Assembly (NCBI GenBank): GCA_017882655.1 | Contig: JADGPB010000127.1 | Location: 1-6,809, forward strand | Direction of reading: 5' to 3' | Length of the DNA: 6,809 bases | From: Propionibacteriales bacterium | Lineage (GTDB): Bacteria; Actinomycetota; Actinomycetes; Propionibacteriales; Propionibacteriaceae | In this document: positions 5,411 to 6,809 of the stretch, piece after piece | Layout: each line of letters opens with the position of its first letter | Position numbering within the stretch: the first letter of the stretch is position 1 | Translations under genes and position numbers: made by a program | The notes under the pieces: model-generated | What the model was told of the DNA's origin: nothing | Database searches by the model: none | Seen by the model: only the letters and a program-made list of their open reading frames with translations

Positions 5411-6190
5411 TCAGTCAGCGGGAGCGAGCCACACAAGTGCCCCGAGCCGACCAGCGCCGGCGCCATCGCGACGATGGGAGTGGAGCAGCTCGTCCTCGAG
5501 CGTGCAGCCGCCGTGATGCGTCGCCGGTACGCCAAGACGTTGGAGCTGAGCCTCGCAGCCGGCGCCGAGGTCCAGCGCAGGAGTGCCCTGGCGCGTCCTG
5601 GACGCCGTCTCGGGAACCGCTGCGACCACGGCCTCGGCCATGTCTGCTGGGACCTCGTAGCAGCGACCGCAGACGTGGGGTCCGATCCACGCGGTGATCT
5701 CCAACGCACCCAGGTCCCTCATCGCGGAGACCGTGGCGGCAAGGACGCCTGAAGCCAGTCCCACACGGCCGGCATGAGCAGCGCCGACGACACGCGCCTG
5801 CGGGTCGGCGAGCAGGACGGGCACGCAGTCCGCGGCACGGATGCAGAGCGCGACGCCAGCGAGCGTGGTGACCATCGCGTCGGCGACCGGAAGGCTGAGA
5901 CCACCCGGCGCAGATCCTCCGAGCTCACCGCCCGGGCGGTCGGCGGGGAACGTCCTGTCGTCGATCACGACGACATCGGCGGAGTGCACCTGGTGCAGGG
6001 TCGCGATCCGCGACACGCCCAGCTCGGCTCGTAGCAGCGCGAAGTTGGCTGCCACAGCGCTCAGGTCGTCATGGTCCGTACGACCCAGGTTCAGCGGACC
6101 GTACGACCCTTGGCTCATCCCGCCGAGGCGGTCGGTGAACGCGATGCCGACCCCGTGGTTCGCCGACGGCTCGAACGCGGCGACGAACAC
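5411..6190 (-). CDS. pgeF: PgeF / YfiH / YlmD family protein (peptidoglycan editing factor, purine nucleoside phosphorylase type)
   Basis: Family members act as Cu/Zn-dependent purine nucleoside phosphorylases and adenosine deaminases. Escherichia coli PgeF also prevents wrong amino acids at position 1 of the peptidoglycan stem. With the GTG start at 6190 the protein is 259 aa, a normal length. Motifs in order: AFTDRLGGMSQG (17-28), LNLGRTDHDD, LHQVHSADV with H69, ADAMVT, RAADCVPVL with C122, GAAHAGRVG with H139, and WIGPHVCGRCYEVP (168-181). H69, C122 and H139 are the expected metal-binding trio. The GTG comes one base after the ftsZ stop (TGA C GTG), so re-initiation is likely; no strong ribosome binding site is visible. 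An open frame continues to 6352, but its Arg-rich translation over ftsZ is a shadow. The product's real substrate here is unknown. Confidence 0.93.
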   Translation of the reverse strand: MFVAAFEPSANHGVGIAFTDRLGGMSQGSYGPLNLGRTDHDDLSAVAANFALLRAELGVSRIATLHQVHSADVVVIDDRTFPADRPGGELGGSAPGGLSLPVADAMVTTLAGVALCIRAADCVPVLLADPQARVVGAAHAGRVGLASGVLAATVSAMRDLGALEITAWIGPHVCGRCYEVPADMAEAVVAAVPETASRTRQGTPALDLGAGCEAQLQRLGVPATHHGGCTLEDELLHSHRRDGAGAGRLGALVWLAPAD

Positions 6191-6191
6191 G

Positions 6192-6809
6192 TCAGCGCAT
6201 GAAGTCGGGGACGTCCAGCTCGTCGGACCCGCCACGCACAGGCTCGGCCGCGACCGGCTCCGGCGTCGCCGCAGGCGTGGTCGTCGGACGCGAAGACGTC
6301 GCCCGAGTCGGCATCTGGCTGCCCGGCTGGCGGCGCAGCGGCGTTCCCCCATCGAAACCAGCCGCGATGACCGTCACCCGAACCTCGTCGCCCAGAGCAT
6401 CGTCGATGACCGTACCGAAGATGATGTTGGCATCCTCGTGGGCGGCCGCCTCGATGAGGTTGGCCGCATCGGACACCTCGTGCAGCCCGAGATCCGAGCC
6501 ACCCGCGATGGACAGCAGCACGCCGTGGGCACCCTCGATGCTCGCCTCGAGCAGCGGTGAGGACACCGCCATCTCCGCAGCCGCGCGGGCACGGTCCTCG
6601 CCACGGGCGCTGCCGATGCCCATGAGCGCCGAGCCGGCGTTGGACATGACCGCCTTGACGTCGGCGAAGTCGAGGTTGATCAGGCCCGGCGTCGTGATGA
6701 GGTCGGTGATTCCGGACACGCCCTGCATGAGCACCTGGTCGGCCTGACGGAACGCGTCGAGGATCGCCACGTGGTGCTCGGTCATGTCGAGCAGCTTGTC
6801 GTTGGGGAT
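6192..6809 (-). CDS. ftsZ: Cell division protein FtsZ (C-terminal part, truncated by the window edge)
   Basis: Tubulin-like GTPase forming the Z-ring. Only the last 205 residues are present, opening at IPNDKLLDM in the central region; the GTP-binding T4 loop (GGGTGTG) lies outside the window. Visible are GITDLITTPGLINLDFADVK, containing the T7 synergy-loop region, then MGIGSARGE, SPLLEASIEGAHGVL and IAGGSDLGLHEV, followed by ANIIFGTVIDDALGDEVRVTVIAAGFD, closing the second domain. A Thr/Pro/Ala-rich linker of about 40 residues follows. The tail DELDVPDFMR is the conserved C-terminal peptide bound by SepF. The tail is intact and the coding frame unbroken. Confidence 0.98.
   Translation of the reverse strand: MPNDKLLDMTEHHVAILDAFRQADQVLMQGVSGITDLITTPGLINLDFADVKAVMSNAGSALMGIGSARGEDRARAAAEMAVSSPLLEASIEGAHGVLLSIAGGSDLGLHEVSDAANLIEAAAHEDANIIFGTVIDDALGDEVRVTVIAAGFDGGTPLRRQPGSQMPTRATSSRPTTTPAATPEPVAAEPVRGGSDELDVPDFMR

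Noticed and set aside
6191..6352. 54-residue N-terminal extension of pgeF
   Set aside because: Lies wholly over ftsZ in another frame and is a low-complexity Arg-rich shadow; the GTG at 6190 gives the normal family N-terminus.
5841..6560. Plus-strand open frame of 239 codons
   Set aside because: Antisense across the pgeF-ftsZ junction with no motif.

Overview
This GC-rich window reads as a stretch of actinobacterial chromosome at the distal end of the division and cell wall (dcw) cluster. Every gene I can support lies on the minus strand, so it reads from high to low coordinates: ftsZ (3' part) > pgeF > sepF > divIVA > traR/dksA-like > lspA > rluD-type > pyk. FtsZ followed by a PgeF-family protein, SepF and DivIVA, then DksA-like / LspA / RluD, is the order known from high-GC Gram-positives such as Streptomyces. 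The FtsZ tail, the SepF C-terminus and the pyruvate kinase N-terminus all look actinobacterial. A Nocardioidales-type genome (Nocardioides/Aeromicrobium-like) is my best guess, but it is an inference.

Region 4872-6809 holds division genes. The FtsZ C-terminal peptide, which SepF recognises, ends one base before the GTG start of pgeF. After an 83-base gap comes sepF with a strong Shine-Dalgarno sequence. Region 3485-4871 is a probable separate divIVA unit. A 207-base gap rich in dyad symmetries carries a possible promoter under a 30-base near-palindrome. The divIVA gene follows, and a perfect 14-bp hairpin terminator closes it. Region 43-3399 looks like one operon: a DksA-like zinc-finger protein, LspA (overlapping start), an RluD-type pseudouridine synthase (ATGA overlap) and pyruvate kinase (23-base gap).

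FtsZ, SepF and DivIVA act together on septation and polar growth. PgeF guards peptidoglycan stem composition or acts on purine nucleosides. LspA matures lipoproteins, the RluD-type enzyme modifies rRNA, the DksA-like protein probably touches RNA polymerase, and pyruvate kinase makes ATP and pyruvate.

I found no mobile element, CRISPR array, RNA gene or defence system, and no clearly new system. The most interesting points are: the two-tier repeat architecture of the DivIVA protein (about five 23/24-residue units, then eleven gapless 11-residue units); its divergent N-terminal domain; the structured sepF-divIVA gap; and the absence of yggS, yggT and ileS from places where related clusters carry them.
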